A stretch of 64,000 nucleotides of DNA, taken from Glebionis coronaria. Lineage: Eukaryota; Streptophyta; Magnoliopsida; Asterales; Asteraceae. Shown one piece after another: positions 12,215 to 24,324 of the stretch. Under the pieces are notes generated by a model, which worked only from the letters and a program-made list of their open reading frames with translations, ran no database searches and was not told the DNA's origin. The position numbers and the translations under genes are program-made. The stretch is from positions 62,001 to 126,000 of the forward strand of contig JANFOE010000587.1 of the NCBI GenBank assembly GCA_025667525.1. Direction: 5' to 3'. Within the stretch, counting starts at the first letter, position 1, and the number at the start of each line of letters is the position of its first letter.

Positions 12215-14287
12215 CTACCCGTGCTCGCTCCGACGCAAGACATTGTAGTGTTCGCCTGTTACTTGATTGTTTGTACAACATTCCCTTGATGATTTTAAAG
12301 TGTCTGCTCTCGTCTGCACTTGTCTGGCTTTCCTTCTATTGCTTGGCAATGTATTGTGTGTCAGGAACTCCCTAATAAGTGCCATCCATGTTGGTGTCTC
12401 AGGATCCGCGCTTATACTTTTGTGTAAGATAAAATCAACTAGCACGTGACTAGGAGGTTTATCCATGTCCACAATTGAGAGTTGATCCATGTCAGCTGAG
12501 ATTTCACCATTTTCTTTGGAAACTTTTCGTATAGCAAACTCTGCGAACTGCATGGTTATGGCCCTCATCTTTTGTGTGTACTGGATTAGCGTATGTTTTC
12601 GTGGCTCGCATGACCCCACGACCTTGTTTGCCAACAAAGGGTTGTATGTGTAGGCCACTAGGCTCTTTATGTCCATTATGAGTGCCAATCTTAGACCTGC
12701 TATGAGGGCTTCATGATCTGCCTCTATACCTGTTGTGGAAAAGTCAAACAGTAGCGCGTAGGTAATTTTTATGTCACCTTGATCTGTGAGGATGAACCCT
12801 GCATCTGGCCCTCCTTTTCCTGCGAAGCCTGTCAAAAATAGGACACATGGGAGCCCTGCTGACGAGCCTTCGCGCATGAATATACTTCTAGCATGGGAAC
12901 CCTCTGAGATGCACCTCCTCTTCATCATCCGTGAACTGGATTCCGTGTTACGCTCACTCCATTCTGCATCCTTCCTTTTCGCACCGTGGCTAGAAGTGCT
13001 GCTACCCCCTTCGAGCGTATCTATGTTGCGGATGGTGATTACCCCGTTTTGCACTGGGAATTTGAACATACCATGCACTGTAGCGGGTACAGCGCGTAGT
13101 GTTTTTAGCGCTGGCTGTCCTATGATATCGTTGTACGATGATCGTGATCGTGCAATCATGAAATCCATCCACACAGTTGTCGAGTGATATGCTCTTCCAA
13201 TAGTTACCTGCGCGTAGAGGTGTCCCAGCGGTCGGGTTTTATCACCGTTAAAACCTGTAAGGACTTGTGTGGTGTCCTTTAACTCCTTCTTTATTTCCCA
13301 TGGTAGTCGTGCGAAGCAATGTTCTTTCAGTATGTTTGTTGCTGATCCTCCATCAACACACATGCTTTCTATAGCATGGTCCCCGAGGGTTATGTCGATA
13401 GTCAATGATCCGACCCTGTAGTCCATGTCTAAAAGAATAGGGAACGTTATCATGTTTTCGCGCGTAAATTCAGCGGTCGTTCTCCTCTGCATGAAAGACT
13501 TTTCCCTTTCTACCATGTAAATGGTTATGGGCTTATCTTTCTGCTTCTTTGCCTCACTTTTCTTCGTTTTCGTGCTCTTATTCCAGTCTCTTATCAAGTG
13601 GTTCAGTTTCCCTGCTTTGACCAAGCTTTCAATATGTCTTTTTAGTTGAATGCACTCATCAGTAGCGTGCCCTTTATCGTCATGGTATTCACAATGCTTT
13701 GTATTGTCCCGTTTGTTTGTCGGGCCCATCATCGGACTAGGTTTTGGAAAGCTTGCGCCCTCAGATAAGAATATCTCCCTGGAAGTATTTTGCAGCGGGG
13801 TAAACTTATTGTCGTTATTATTGCGCCCTTGTTTCGTTGGGCCTTGGAAATCTAAGTTACGGCTGATGTTTTGCCCATATGACTCCTTCTTAGGTCGGTC
13901 CTGGTATCTGTAGCTTGATGTCATCTGCCTGCTATCCGCTGATGCGGTTTCTCCATGAATGAATGCTCGGACCCTCTTCATTACCCCATCAAAGGTTCCT
14001 GGGGTTCTGTCATTTAACTTCTTTATTAGATCCGGGTTAGTGATGCCCTCGATAAATCCTGAAATTTTAAGAATTTCAGGGCAATCTTTGATCTGGTTGC
14101 ATTCTGATTTGAAACGCTCCATAAAGTCTTCGAGACTTTCATTGTGCCTCTGCTTCACTCTTGCAAGTGAGACGGGGCTTTTGTCGTACTTTTTTCTGTT
14201 GCACATAATTTCTTCTGAATGGTATCCTAAGCTCTTCGAAACCATTAATGCTCCTTCGTGGGAGGCGGTCGAACCAAGTCCGGGCAC
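12215..14287 (-). pseudogene. Tat element A: Gag C-terminal part, protease and archaeal-type RNase H fused across a deletion
   Basis: One open frame of 690 codons. In order: the end of the retrotransposon Gag domain (RVKQRHNESLEDFMERF); a His/Cys motif (CEYHDDKGHATDEC) typical of Tat Gag; a protease region with MCVDGGSATNIL; then, without any reverse transcriptase, an RNase H-like domain beginning near DAGFILTDQGDIKITYAL. The second RNase H of Tat elements is known to be archaeal-type. Here the first acidic residue region is altered (FLTGFAGKGG where element B has FTDGSSCTDGSG), so activity is doubtful. The deletion between protease and RNase H kept the frame open. Confidence 0.75.
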
Positions 14288-15386
14288 TCCCGATGAGCAT
14301 TGAGTTGAACATGTGGCACCACACGTCCTCTGGCCATTGTTCTATTCCTGCTTGAGATTCGAACACTTTTAGGTGATCATTTGGATCCGTCGTACCATCG
14401 TAGGTTTTGACATTGGACGGCATGCGTCTCTTTTTATTATCTTCGAAAGTGGTTATGCGTTTTGAAAACGCACTTCCTTTCTCGCGAAGCCATGGGAGAG
14501 TCCACTCTTCTTCGCTGCGCATCATTGGCTTCTTGAGTGCCCTGCGATGCTTTTTGTTGTAGTCAGAGGAATCGGAATCCTCGGTGGATGAGAGGGCGAC
14601 CCTTTTGCGGCAAGGATGGTGATTGCTGTACTTGGAGTCTGAGGAGTTTTCGCTTGAGGAATCTCTTCCGCGTGTTTTTTCAGCACTCTTACTTCTTTCT
14701 TGTCCTTGCGAATCCGAAGATGAATTCCTTTCCAAGGGGCCCAGTCTATTAAGGACACTTCGTCGGCCAGGAGGGTTGGACCCTAATCTATCTTTTACGC
14801 TTGTGCGTCGATGGTTATTGACTGGTGTGATGAAGGTGTCCTCTTCCTTTGGGTCCTCAGAATCGTCTGAGGACGATGCGTCTTCAATAAGGGGCGCATT
14901 GGAAGGAGATGCTGAGATCTCAACTATTTTCTCTTTTTTCTGTTTCTTTCTTTCCTTCCTGGCTTCCCTGTCAGTTCTTGACCCTTCCATGGCCTTAAGT
15001 TCCTTATCAAAGTCTAGGCTGATCCGTAGATCTCTTGTCGGATTTGCTCTCATCCACGCTCTCATGAGTGGAATTAGAGCTTTGTAGTTTTTTATGACAT
15101 AGTCGCTCATATCATGCTTCGTTGTAGGAGGGGTTTCCGTTTCGGTTTGCGGGTCTACCACATCCCTTGCATCCAGAGCATCGTTGTGGGTTGCATCAGG
15201 GATTTCCCGCAAGGACGACGCGTCCCTAGCTGTCCGTGGGGTAGGGGTGACTAGTGGGGAAAAATATACTTGTAACCCCTTCCCTCTATGACATGGGTTA
15301 TTAAGTGGTTCGAAACTTGAGAATGGTCCCGTTGGCTTTTTAGATCCGCCCTTCAGTTAGGACGGCTTTGCGCCGTTTTTCGTCAT
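14139..15386 (-). pseudogene. Tat element A Gag N-terminal part
   Basis: The likely start is the ATG at 15386 (MTKNGAKPS), which matches the MTKG start in element B. A TAA nine codons later interrupts it and the frame is then open from about 15356. A Ser/Asp/Arg-rich acidic and basic linker is followed by the Retrotrans_gag region (VKTYDGTTDPNDHLKVFES, then MFNSMLIGSARTWFDRLP). A one-base shift near 14195 moves reading into the frame that ends at 12215. It would form virus-like particles if intact. Confidence 0.7.
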
Positions 15387-15404
15387 TACTTAGAGCTTAA
15401 TGTA

Positions 15405-15425
15405 GGGTCCCACAGATGGTGCCAA
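15405..15425 (-). promoter_or_regulatory. Primer-binding site of Tat element A
   Basis: Minus strand TTGGCACCATCTGTGGGACC lies 2 bases after the LTR end. Element B has TGGCGCCATCCGTGGGACA in the same place. The tRNA primer was not identified by eye. Confidence 0.7.
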
Positions 15426-15427
15426 CA

Positions 15428-16009
15428 TGTTGATACAAAAGCTGGATGGACCGAGCATGACTGAAATTAGGCTTAATTCGGGGTCTTGTGGACTCCGGCT
15501 CTTGCACAAAGTGAAACTTATTTGAGAACCATGCGCACTAAAAACAGACACCTTTAGGCTTACCGTGGCTTTGTGACCCACGATTAGACTCTGTCGTGAG
15601 AGTAAGTAATCGATATGAGTATGTTAGGGTTTAGGGTATTGTGTGTATCGTACCTTTGTGGAACCATGGGGGTTCCTTTTATACTCGAGAGAGTCCTGGC
15701 TGGGCTCCCTATTCTTGCAGCCTAAGGAAGGGATAATGACTCAAAATAGATTGATCTTTATCGCATAACTGAGGTAAGTGCGTATTCTTTTTCTTTAGGC
15801 GAATATAATCATAAGATAGATTATATTCTTGTCTGATCATCTTGCAGTGCGACGAGGACACGGTCAAGTAATAAACCGTACATGCGACATCGACTTACTG
15901 GGCCTCCTAGGCTGTGCGCGCATCACATATGTATGAATCCATTCCTGATGAATGCGGGTAGTACCCATGAGTCGGACTATCCAGTCCGACTAGGGACTAT
16001 ACGTCATTA
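15428..16009 (-). repeat. 5' LTR of Tat element A (582 bp)
   Basis: On the minus strand it starts TAATGACGTATAGTCC, where element B has TGATGACGTATAGTCC, so the first dinucleotide is probably mutated. It ends TTTTGTATCAACA, identical to the 5' LTR end of B. A TATA box (GAGTATAAAAGG) lies near 15673-15690. The internal blocks CATGGGTACTACCCGCAT and GAATTAAGCCTAATT are shared with the LTRs of B. Confidence 0.8.
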
Positions 16010-17958
16010 AAGTCATACATAAAATAGAGGATAAAGGAAATCTGTATGCGCTCGCCTCGTAATTTATTTGACATAAACATGCTTTTAAGAAAGTAAATTA
16101 TCAATTCTCGAATAATACAACTAACCCGAAAAGTTTCTATTTTTAAATGTTTTTAAACGCAATCAATGTTTGGTAGCTGTAAAATCTAATTCGTTAAAGT
16201 TTACGAGCTCAAACGAACTCAAAATGCTTCAAACCATATTTTTAAATTCTATCAACTTTGGCTTTTAAGTTTGACTTTTAGGTCTAGCCAGACCAATTGA
16301 CTCAATAAATGACATTTTCAAGACTCGGAGTCTAAAGCAATTTGGTGTAAAACGACGTTTCAGACAACTTTCTAGTTTTACTCAAGCCTGGAAACGGATA
16401 AAAAAAATGGACCAAATTGCCCTCGCATCAAATCTGTCTACAAAATGATGTTTTAGAAATATGCAGAAAATAAGTTCTTAAATTTTACAATTTCAAATGA
16501 GCGTAACTTGCTCGTTTTTAAGATGTACGGGTCAAATTTTATGTCCTAAACGAACGTCTCAACAAGTAAAAATATATTTTATGTCTAAAGTTTATAAAAA
16601 AATTTCTCGACATAGTTAAGTTACATGTAACTTTTCTGCAGAAAGTATATTTTTCGACACACCTTGAAATTTAATCAAACTTCCTAGCAATCCGGAATTT
16701 ATGTACATACATGACTTGTGGATTTCATGAAAACGAAAAATAGATTGTATAGTTAAGCGTATAAAGAAAACATAGTATAAAATAGTTTAAGAATACCAAC
16801 TATAATCTAAGAAATAAAAAATGATGCATGACATCCATGTCTTAGATTTCAAGATACAATGTAGGAAGGTCTCTTGGCTGCGTGATCAAAACACCAAACA
16901 TATCGAGAAAGAAACGGAACATTAACAAGTCGCACTCCTGGAGCGAGGAGATTTAATGAAAGGGGAGGGTACAAGTTTATAGAAGTAGAATCGTATTCTA
17001 AATAATTGCCACATTATAATATAGGATATGAATTACAAGATAACGGTAGTGTTTCCAAGGTACAAATGAACGTTGTAATTTGAAGTCGAAACGTAGAATG
17101 GTCAATGAAATAATATTTAATCGATATACGAGTGTCATGTAAAACGGTGACGTAGAAGTCAATCAAGGTTACGAAAACCCATGATATTATTCAACACGGA
17201 TTCAAGTAATGCTTCAAGATGTATGACTCACACTATTTCCTTTAGTCTTTTTTGGAGACACATTGAGCTACACAATAGTCTATAGACTATTTTTCAAGAC
17301 ATCCAATCACAAATGGTCGGAAAGCAAATTGGATATCTAAATTGATATCTTAAAGGAGGTAACAATAAAACTGACACACACGGTAGTAAAATGATATTCG
17401 GAAGTTTCATTGAAAGCAACACTTCTTATTTTCAAATAATGGTATCACGAGAGTATGCATAACATATAAAAGTGAGTCAAGAAAAACAAGCGGTCCAAAA
17501 CGAACGAGTATGTGAGGTGTGTAGTATCACGCATAAACGAAATAGCAATAGTACTTAGAAAAGTGAGAATGAAAAGTTGGCAGCATACGCGCTCCGAATA
17601 CAAGTATGAAATGTCATAACAATATCAAATTATGGTAACAAGATCAATTCACAAGAACAAGAATTCAAGTAATACACTAAGGGCAGATGTAATCATAGTA
17701 ATTTCTAATGAAAATTCATGAAACACAAAGGATTTGAAAAAAGATAGTAATTATCTTCATTAGAGTTAATGTAATATTTCAAAATGTAATCAAGAGATGA
17801 AATACTACAACGATAAGTAAAAGTAAATAATAAGGATTAGAGAGTTACCCGCGCAGATATCAAACAACAATGGCAGATTCTGTGTTTGACACGTAGAAAC
17901 ATGAATATTTGAACTTTCGGTTATAGACTAAGTTTTGAAACGACTCAGTTCCCTATAA
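16010..17958 (-). other. Non-coding interior next to a PBS, possible non-autonomous LTR element
   Basis: There is no ORF of size on either strand. It lies between element A and the minus-strand PBS at 17959-17976, where gag would be expected. Either an old element lost its coding region, or a non-autonomous (LARD-like) element is present. Confidence 0.35.
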
Positions 17959-17976
17959 CCATCGCTCTGATACCAA
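17959..17976 (-). promoter_or_regulatory. Primer-binding site (initiator tRNA-Met type), minus strand
   Basis: The minus strand reads TTGGTATCAGAGCGATGG. TGGTATCAGAGC complements the 3' end of plant initiator tRNA-Met and is the usual PBS of many plant LTR elements. The plus strand then has TGTGAGACC, which fits an LTR end (GGTCTCACA on the minus strand). Confidence 0.65.
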
Positions 17977-17978
17977 TC

Positions 17979-18170
17979 TGTGAGACCCCCGAAATCAGGC
18001 AAGGAAACAATAGGCAATATGAGGAGACCACGTCATGGTACAAGAAACAATGAAATACTGTTGACACAAAGTTGACGTAATAAAAACATATACATCTATA
18101 TTCTATATCTATATAAACTAATAAAACAAAATAATTTACAAGCCCTTTAAACATGTAAAAATTAAAAACA
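17979..18170 (-). repeat. LTR end of an old minus-strand LTR element, outer boundary not resolved
   Basis: It abuts the PBS and ends in CA on the minus strand. I could not find its other end or a second copy, so the right limit is arbitrary. Confidence 0.35.
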
Positions 18171-19624
18171 TACCTTAAATAACTAACATGTACAACAATT
18201 TTATGCTTAAGTATTAAATTACCATAAAAACATTTCCATATATACTATGGAATTTTTGTGGTGAACCAGATTCAGAAGAAAAAAAAAACGGTTTGATAAA
18301 CAAATGTAAACAAAATAAATACTTTTACATAATTTTATTAAAACAAAAATATGTAAACAATTTTGTTTTTATAAATAATTTGTAATCTTTTATAAAAACA
18401 TAATTTTTCTAATGTGTTTTATATTAAATAGATTTAAAACACTAATAATTTATAATTTTAAACGTTAAAATGTTAAAAATAAATTTAATAATAAATAAAT
18501 AATGTAAACATTTATTATATAAAAGACGAACTAAAGTTATTTAAAAAAAACAAACTCATGTTAACAAAAGTGAAGCAAAAAAATTGTTATTTTTTTACAA
18601 GAGTATAAATTTGAAATATGTTCTATATAAAATAAAACTAAATTTATTACTGTATATAAAAAGGGAATGAAAGTTATTTAACAAATTTATTTTTAGAAAC
18701 TCAACGATTATTTTAATGTTATCATTTAAAAGATGTTTAATGTTTTTTTGAATTTTGAAAAATATAAACGTTTCTTAAATTAAGCCACTAATTTGCCTAA
18801 CCTGGATTGGCTCAAGCCCAAAAGAAATTAATTTGGTTAATAATAAAATAATGAATGAATTTGAAAAACATAACAAAACATTCGGGCCTCTAAAACAATT
18901 CAATGAGGTTCATTTATAAGGTAACTATTTAATTGTTTTTAAAAAATTGTATGTAACGCTTTCATCCTCTCTTAAAATAACTCTCTTTTTTTATATGCTC
19001 TCTTTAAAATCCATAAAAATATTCAGTTTCAATTTCCCAATTAGCTGGTATTTTTATGTGTTGTTTTCTTAAGAGTTTCGATTCAATATATTTGATTTTC
19101 ATTTTGATTTGATTAATTTCAATTCATAAATATGATAATTTTCTTTCGTGATTTTGCATGTTAAAAGCAATCACTATCTAAACATTTGTAAATACATTGT
19201 GAGTTAAAGCCATGTCCATTTGATATTCTTCTCTGTAATCTATTGATTTTTTCTTTGTTTTATCTCAGTTCGCTTTATATTATTTGTAAAAACTACAAAC
19301 CTCAAGAGTTAAAAGGAGACAATCTCTTAGGCCGGTCAATTGTTTTTTGATATTTTATAAGCACAATATGTTTGAGAGAGATTAATAAAGTTTTACATTC
19401 TTGAATATAATTGTTAGTAGATGATATAGAATGAGAACCTTGAAAAAATTGGGTGTTCATGTGTTCTGCCGATTTGGGTTTCTTAATCTATGAATTATAT
19501 TTTATTCTAATTAATTAATGGTATGAGTTAGGGTTTTGCAAATTAATTTGTCTGATTTTATCATCGTAGCACATGTTTTTGAATATTTTGTTCATATAGT
19601 CTTTTTGATTATTTTGTTTTGCAG
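18171..19624. other. AT-rich non-coding stretch, possible 5' region of an unrecognised transcript
   Basis: No ORF. It is very AT-rich. A pyrimidine-rich patch with TTTATATG lies near 18960-19010 and could be promoter or leader for the exon-like blocks that follow. A possible donor is GCTG|GTATTT near 19047. This is weak. Confidence 0.3.
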
Positions 19625-20152
19625 GTTCAGGTTTAGGATTCTTGATTTCGGCTGCGAAAATATTTTCTTTGTAAGTTCCATTGTTTAAAAGCTTTTGTTG
19701 ATAAAAAAAATGTTATGTCAGTTTCTTAATTTGTTTTTAGGACATAGAAATTACTCCGCAAGTTATTAAGGCATTTGCATATGTGTCCTTAAAAAGACGA
19801 GTGTTTTACCTTTCACCATTGCAATATGGATATGTGGATTCAGGTATTCTCTTGCATTGTCAAAGCATCCAAAATTGTCAAACCATGTAGTCATATCTAG
19901 AGAAATAGAAAAAGTCGATGTACTATTTAAGCTAGGCTCAACAAGTGTTTGATGTAATACATCTACAAATAAGCAATTATATTAATTAGTGATCTCCTTT
20001 TTAGCTCATGTATTCTTTTATATGAACATATATGCTTTTAAATCCATTGTTTATATATTTTCTATAATTCTAAAGGCTAATTGTTGTTTGTTTCAGATGA
20101 AGAGGACAAGGAAGCACATATAAACTCATGTGATCTTAGAGAGGGGCTTTAG
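19625..20152 (+). CDS. Unrecognised spliced gene or gene fragment, three exon-like blocks
   Basis: Blocks 19625-19670, 19741-19843 and 20097-20152 are bounded by good splice sites: TTTTGCAG before the first, GTAAGT after it, TTTTTAG before the second, CAG|GTATTC after it, and TTTCAG before the third. Read in the frame that stays open, the second block gives VSLKRRVFYLSPLQYGYVDS and the third ends with TAG at 20150-20152. The frame continues across both introns without a stop. I do not recognise the protein, and no start codon or upstream exon is certain. It could be a captured gene fragment, a short host gene or chance. Confidence 0.35.
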
Positions 20153-20258
20153 TTGCCTTGTAAATATGTAAGATTTAATAAATTTTTAATATTAAAATAA
20201 TATTTGATCCCACTTCTTTCCCGACTCATGCAATCTAGTGGAAAAAGAAACACCCCCT

Positions 20259-21175
20259 AAATTTCATATATATCCAATCTTATTTACAAATTTCATATAT
20301 ATCCCTCCCTTTAATGCAAAATTTCATATATATCCAATTTCACTTAAAAATTTCATATATATCCAATTTCACTTAAAAATTTCATATATATCCAATTTAA
20401 AACTTGAAATTTCATATATGTCCAAATACCTAATTTATATATAACTAAAACCTTAAAAAACATAATATTTATTATTTAAACCCAAAATAACCATTATATC
20501 TATGTTTTCCTACCTAATAATATGCACATCTAATTACCAAAATAACGACAAATCATTAAAATTCCATAAAAAATATATCTAACTAACCTTGCAATAGATA
20601 ATAAGCCACAATCAGTATTCTTATCAAGTTGTGACACTACTTCCGTTTTCAATTTTACGAACACAACTTATTAGTTTCATTAGTATCTTGATCACTTTCT
20701 TATATTTCTATTTATTATCCAATAATTTAAGTATTATTATGATTATTTATCATTTTAACTATATGGTAGTAAGCTTTATTTTGCTACTAATCGTATGATA
20801 TAACTTTTATGTTTGTTTGGTTATTGTAATTAGATATTTTCTTTTTCTATTCTGAAATAATTTGATAAAATATGCTTTGCATCAATATGTATGTATATAA
20901 TAATTTGAGATATTGTTTATATAAAAATATATGAATATATATGTAAGTATAAGAAAACGAATAAGTGTATAATGGTTATTTTAAGTTTAAATAATATTTA
21001 ATATGTGTTTTATGTTTTAAATTATATATAAATTGAGTATTTGGACATATATGAAATTTCAAGTAAAAAATTTGACATATATAAAATTTTATGTTTAGAA
21101 TTAGATATATATGAAATTTTAAATGAGATTGGATATATGAAATTGTGTGTTAAAAAAAAGGATATATATGAAATT
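20259..21175. mobile_element. Fold-back (long inverted repeat) element with repeat-built arms
   Basis: The left arm (about 20259-20498) and right arm (about 20968-21175) are reverse complements over more than 200 bp. Shared parts include TATTTGGACATATATGAAAT and TATAATGGTTATTTT. The outer part of each arm is an array of TTTCATATATATCC units spaced about 20-25 bp. The centre (about 470 bp) is AT-rich and non-coding. I saw no clear target-site duplication, so the superfamily is open. Confidence 0.7.
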
Positions 21176-22207
21176 CTCCCAACATAAAAACCATCTTTAC
21201 TAAAAAGACAGGTAGGATTTTGGAGAATGGATATGCCTTATGTTTGCTCTATAAATCTTTTTCTTGAAACTGATATGATTTCATTGTGCGGGTCAAAACA
21301 ATTTTAAATCAGAAAAATTCCAATGCTTATTAGTTTTAAAAATGTAGTATAATCCTAAACTATATATATGAATCATATCATTATACCATTACTGTATTTT
21401 TGGCTCACAAAACTGTAATACTTTTTTTTGTGAAATCGGATTTTGGTGGCGTCCATGTTTGGTTACTTAGCAATGCACCAATCATTAAAATACGATTGGT
21501 CATTTGAGAACTATTAGTGGCAATATTGATGTTTTGTTTTGTTGGAAATTTGTATTTGAAATGAAAAAGTAGGAATTCTCTAATCCATTTATGGGGAAAA
21601 ATAGGTAGTTCGTTTACAAATCAGTGGTTAGAAAATTATATGTTGTGAATGCAAACTCACATTAGAATTTCGTAAGAATGATATTTCCTTGGTTTATTTT
21701 GGGTTAATTTTTGTTAAACTAACCGATGTGAGTAAAAAATCTTTCAAATGGTTCGTTTTAAGCACTGGGTTTACATTGAGGGTGACACGTTTTAATCACT
21801 GGGTTTAAATTGCTACATTTATAAAAAGGAGCTGCTTATAAAAGGGACTTTTCAGGATTGTTCATCTAAAATGCTTACAAAACGAACCTATATAAACAGT
21901 TGAAAATCAACTTTACAAGAAAGAGCATTGGTTAAACTCCAATCAACTTTACAAGAAAGAGCATTGATTAAACTCCAAGTAGTACACCACATCCACGTAT
22001 TTCCACTTATCATGTTCATTGATAAGGTGCTAAAAAAATCGAAAATGCATCCAAAGTAAATATCTTTGGGACTTGGATTGAACTTCTTATATATATATAA
22101 TTATGGTGTCGGTGACAATAAAGGAAATCTCGCATACAAGTAGTTATGGGTATGCTTTGATGATTGTTTCTATAGATTAAACTATTGTTCTTATATTTAA
22201 CCCAAGC
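21176..22207. other. Non-coding stretch
   Basis: No gene seen. A 35-bp segment around 'ccaatcaactttacaagaaagagcattg' occurs twice in tandem at 21901-21975. Confidence 0.5.
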
Positions 22208-22215
22208 TACAATAT

Positions 22216-22511
22216 CAGTGGCGGACCAGAAAGTTTGAGGAGTGGGGGCAAATTTTTTTTTTTTAACGATAGTCGTTATATACACCGAATAAAGATACAA
22301 ATATAAGGTTTTTACATTATTTTTTTTCTTTTCGAGGGTAATTTGAAGGTTTTTACATTGTTTTGTTTCCGAGTGGGAGGTAATTCGAATTTACGATGGG
22401 GTGCACTTTAATAAAATGGTCTTAATTTTTTTTTTTATACTAAAATTTGATTTTTTTTGTCGAGCCATGGGGGGCGCCGCCCCCCGCACTCACCAAGTAC
22501 TTCCGCCCTTG
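22216..22511. mobile_element. hAT-like MITE with 8-bp TSD
   Basis: It begins CAGTGGCGGA and ends TTCCGCCCTTG, imperfect terminal inverted repeats of a common plant hAT type. The 8-bp direct repeat TACAATAT flanks it at 22208-22215 and 22512-22519. It is 296 bp with no coding capacity. Confidence 0.85.
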
Positions 22512-22581
22512 TACAATATGTAATTTCAAGCCTATGTCATTATAACTGTTGGAGGTATTTACCAATAATCATTTTATTTAT

Positions 22582-22867
22582 TACTACCTCCGTCCCAAAA
22601 TTATAGTCCACGTTTCCTTTTTGGGTTGTCCCAAATTAATTGTCCACTTCTAAAACTTCTAAAAATAGGTAGGAATCTTAGATCGAGATTACTAGATTAC
22701 CCTTAATTGAAATCATAATTACAAACTTTAAAAAAGTTTTAAATTAATTGGTTAAGGGTAAAACTGTCTTTCTGCAAAAAGTAAGAGAGAGAAAGCTGAA
22801 AAGGTGGTATTTTTCTTAAACTGTGTGTTTTTTGTCGGGGGACAATAATTTTGGGACGGAGGGAGTA
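22582..22867. mobile_element. Stowaway-like (Tc1/mariner) MITE
   Basis: The terminal inverted repeats are TACTACCTCCGTCCC and GGGACGGAGGGAGTA, the classic Stowaway ends, flanked by TA. About 286 bp, non-coding. Confidence 0.9.
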
Positions 22868-24315
22868 TTATAGTTTAAGGTTGTTTTCGAAACCGATAAA
22901 ATTTTAGGAACTGTGAAAACTACCTTTTAACCTTAATAATGCATATGTATTTTACTCGATATCTTTAAATTATACGTTTAATAATTGTTTTATTGGTTAT
23001 ACATCCGAGTATAATGAGCGATATGAAGAGTGTACATGTGTTTTCATACTATACATAAAAAAGATAGTTATGATACACACAAAACAAAATACATATGCAT
23101 GGGCCTAGAATACATGCATCTACTGGCCTAACACAATAAGAATCCATGCATGAGTACATTGTGAACTAACACAATAAAAATACATATACATTTTAAGAGT
23201 TCTCGTAATTTTTTATATTTATTTGGTTTTGAAAAAAAAAACTCACCTATTATTATATATTGTGCTCTTATTGCTCACAAACAAATGGTAATTATTTGAT
23301 CTCGACGTTTCAAGATTATTACTTTATTATTCTGCTTTTATTGCTCACAAGTTCAATTTATTATTCCTCGATTTAATAGGGGATGGGTAATGTGAAAGTG
23401 TCATTTGTTAATACAGTAGTATCAAAAGGATGACTTGTGCATTTGAATAACAAACAACATTACGAATCTCAAGTCAATGATCAAATATGCATTATCAAGT
23501 GACTTATGCATTCGTTCTCTAGATCGACAAATATACATTTTCATTTAAGGTAGTAAGGTTATAGGAAAAAGAGTTATGTACAATGTGTCATCGCAAATCC
23601 TGGAAGATCATTTTCACGTTATGTAGCATATGCTTTTAGCCCCGTAAAAAGATTAATACTAACTTTGAGATGTCTTTCTGGTCGAATTTTAAAACCTTTA
23701 TAGTAGCATAGCTTTTTGTTGAACCCATTTATAAAATAAACTGATTTTGGGTTTAAAAGTTATTGTTTTTCGACAAAAAGACATAATTATTAGGGATTTT
23801 TTGCTTTTACTTTTTACGGAAGGACAGTTTTATCGCCGACTAATTAGTTAATGTATTATTTAAAGTTTATAATATTAATTTCAATCAATGTTAATATAGT
23901 AACTTGACAAGAAATTATGATGATTTTTAATATTGGACAATTAAGTCGAGACTTCACAAAAATCATGATCAATCGCTTTCAAAAATTGTCGTTTGTCATC
24001 AAGATAATATATGTCTAAAACTATTACAAATGTGGTCTACAAGATCTATAAACAAGGTTCAAAACGTATGTGCAATTTAAACTTTCAAATGTTTTTATCA
24101 TATTTTAAATTCAAATCAATTATTGATCACAGTCTCTTTTTACTATCATTTTTATTCAACTATTAGAGGTTCACGAAATAGACATTGTTTATTGACTTGA
24201 TTAGCGATTATTTTATGTTCAAGACCATCCATGTTGAAGACCAAAATGCATGGACATTTATTAGAATAATTGTTTCAAAATCAAATGTTTATTGAATGAT
24301 TCACGTATTTTCTGA
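22868..24315. other. Non-coding stretch with a dispersed repeat
   Basis: No gene. The block 22930-23100 resembles 30655-30815 beyond the KCS gene (shared 'catttaataattnttttattngttata', 'gagcgatat', 'tgtgttttcata'). Confidence 0.5.
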
Positions 24316-24324
24316 TTATTTATT

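Larger units (their letters stand above)
9051..16009 (-). mobile_element. Ty3/gypsy Tat-type retrotransposon A, internally deleted, 3' part outside window
   Basis: In element orientation (minus strand) the order is 5' LTR (16009-15428), PBS, gag, protease, then directly an archaeal-type RNase H, a trace of the integrase zinc domain, and an antisense gene on the plus strand. Reverse transcriptase, the first RNase H and the integrase core are absent. The 3' LTR should lie left of 9051 but the copia element sits there. LTR length (582 bp), start motif, PBS and antisense gene match element B, so A and B are related subfamilies. It cannot move autonomously. Confidence 0.8.

Noticed and set aside
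14522..15087. Plus- and minus-strand ORFs within element A gag
   Set aside because: Shadows of the Ser/Asp/Arg-rich Gag linker in other frames.
20238..20444. 68-codon plus-strand ORF
   Set aside because: Translation of the repeated ATTTCATATATATCC units in the fold-back arm.
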